The notes under the pieces: model-generated | The model's input: the letters and a program-made list of their open reading frames with translations, nothing else | The model's database searches: none | Told to the model about the DNA's origin: nothing | Shown here: piece by piece, positions 6,220 through 6,220 of the stretch | Numbering within the stretch: position 1 is the stretch's first letter | Layout of the letters: every line of letters begins with the position of its first letter | Position numbers and translations under genes: made by a program | Source of the DNA: HO2-45-28 sp964412115 | GTDB taxonomy: Bacteria > Patescibacteriota > Minisyncoccia > HO2-45-28 | NCBI GenBank assembly: GCA_964412115.1 | Contig: CAYPMM010000035.1 | Location: 1 to 6,220, forward strand | Direction: 5' to 3' | Length of the DNA stretch: 6,220 bases

Positions 6220-6220
6220 A

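Noticed and set aside
1..6220. Recoded TGA (as glycine or tryptophan in some CPR and Mollicutes groups)
   Set aside because: Every gene reads through without in-frame TGA and ends in TAA or TAG at a place that fits its family, so nothing here requires recoding.
1..6220. CRISPR arrays, tRNA or rRNA genes, insertion sequences
   Set aside because: No regularly spaced direct repeats, cloverleaf-like sequences, transposase motifs or terminal inverted repeats were found; almost all bases are in the genes listed.

Overview
The window reads as a compact bacterial chromosome segment, most likely from the Candidate Phyla Radiation (Patescibacteria, Parcubacteria-like). No ribosomal or other marker gene is present, so this rests on style and content. 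Genes are packed with gaps of 1 to 87 bases. Start codons are preceded by A/T-rich leaders or by the upstream gene rather than by a clear Shine-Dalgarno motif. There is also a run of small two-helix 'type IV secretion pilin-like' membrane proteins of the kind widely annotated in CPR genomes. All genes read through with the standard code.

Left, plus strand (2-2035): the 3' part of recJ (single-strand-specific 5'-3' exonuclease; its start lies outside the window), an 87-base A/T-rich gap with nested inverted repeats, then a compact RNase HI-family gene. A 17-bp perfect hairpin at 2034-2079 ends this unit and also serves the convergent unit arriving from the right.

Right, minus strand (read from 6220 down to 2096): the C-terminal pinwheel half of gyrA (start outside the window), a class I SAM methyltransferase overlapping gyrA by 10 bases, a membrane-anchored family 1-type extracellular solute-binding protein, and four consecutive small proteins, each with a signal peptide and two transmembrane helices. 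Junctions are 10-base overlap, 10, 1, 18, 71 and 8 bases, so the genes look like one long transcription unit, with the 71-base A/T-rich gap the only place for an internal promoter.

Both units carry housekeeping nucleic-acid enzymes (RecJ, RNase H, gyrase). The unusual part is the envelope module behind gyrA: a solute-binding protein without transporter subunits, one base from the first of four different pilin-like proteins. Two of these (2096-2437 and 2446-2802) are clear paralogues, one (2874-3206) is a more distant relative, and one (3225-3629) carries four cysteines in its predicted extracytoplasmic parts. A shared extracytoplasmic or surface structure is the simplest reading, but its function cannot be read from sequence alone.
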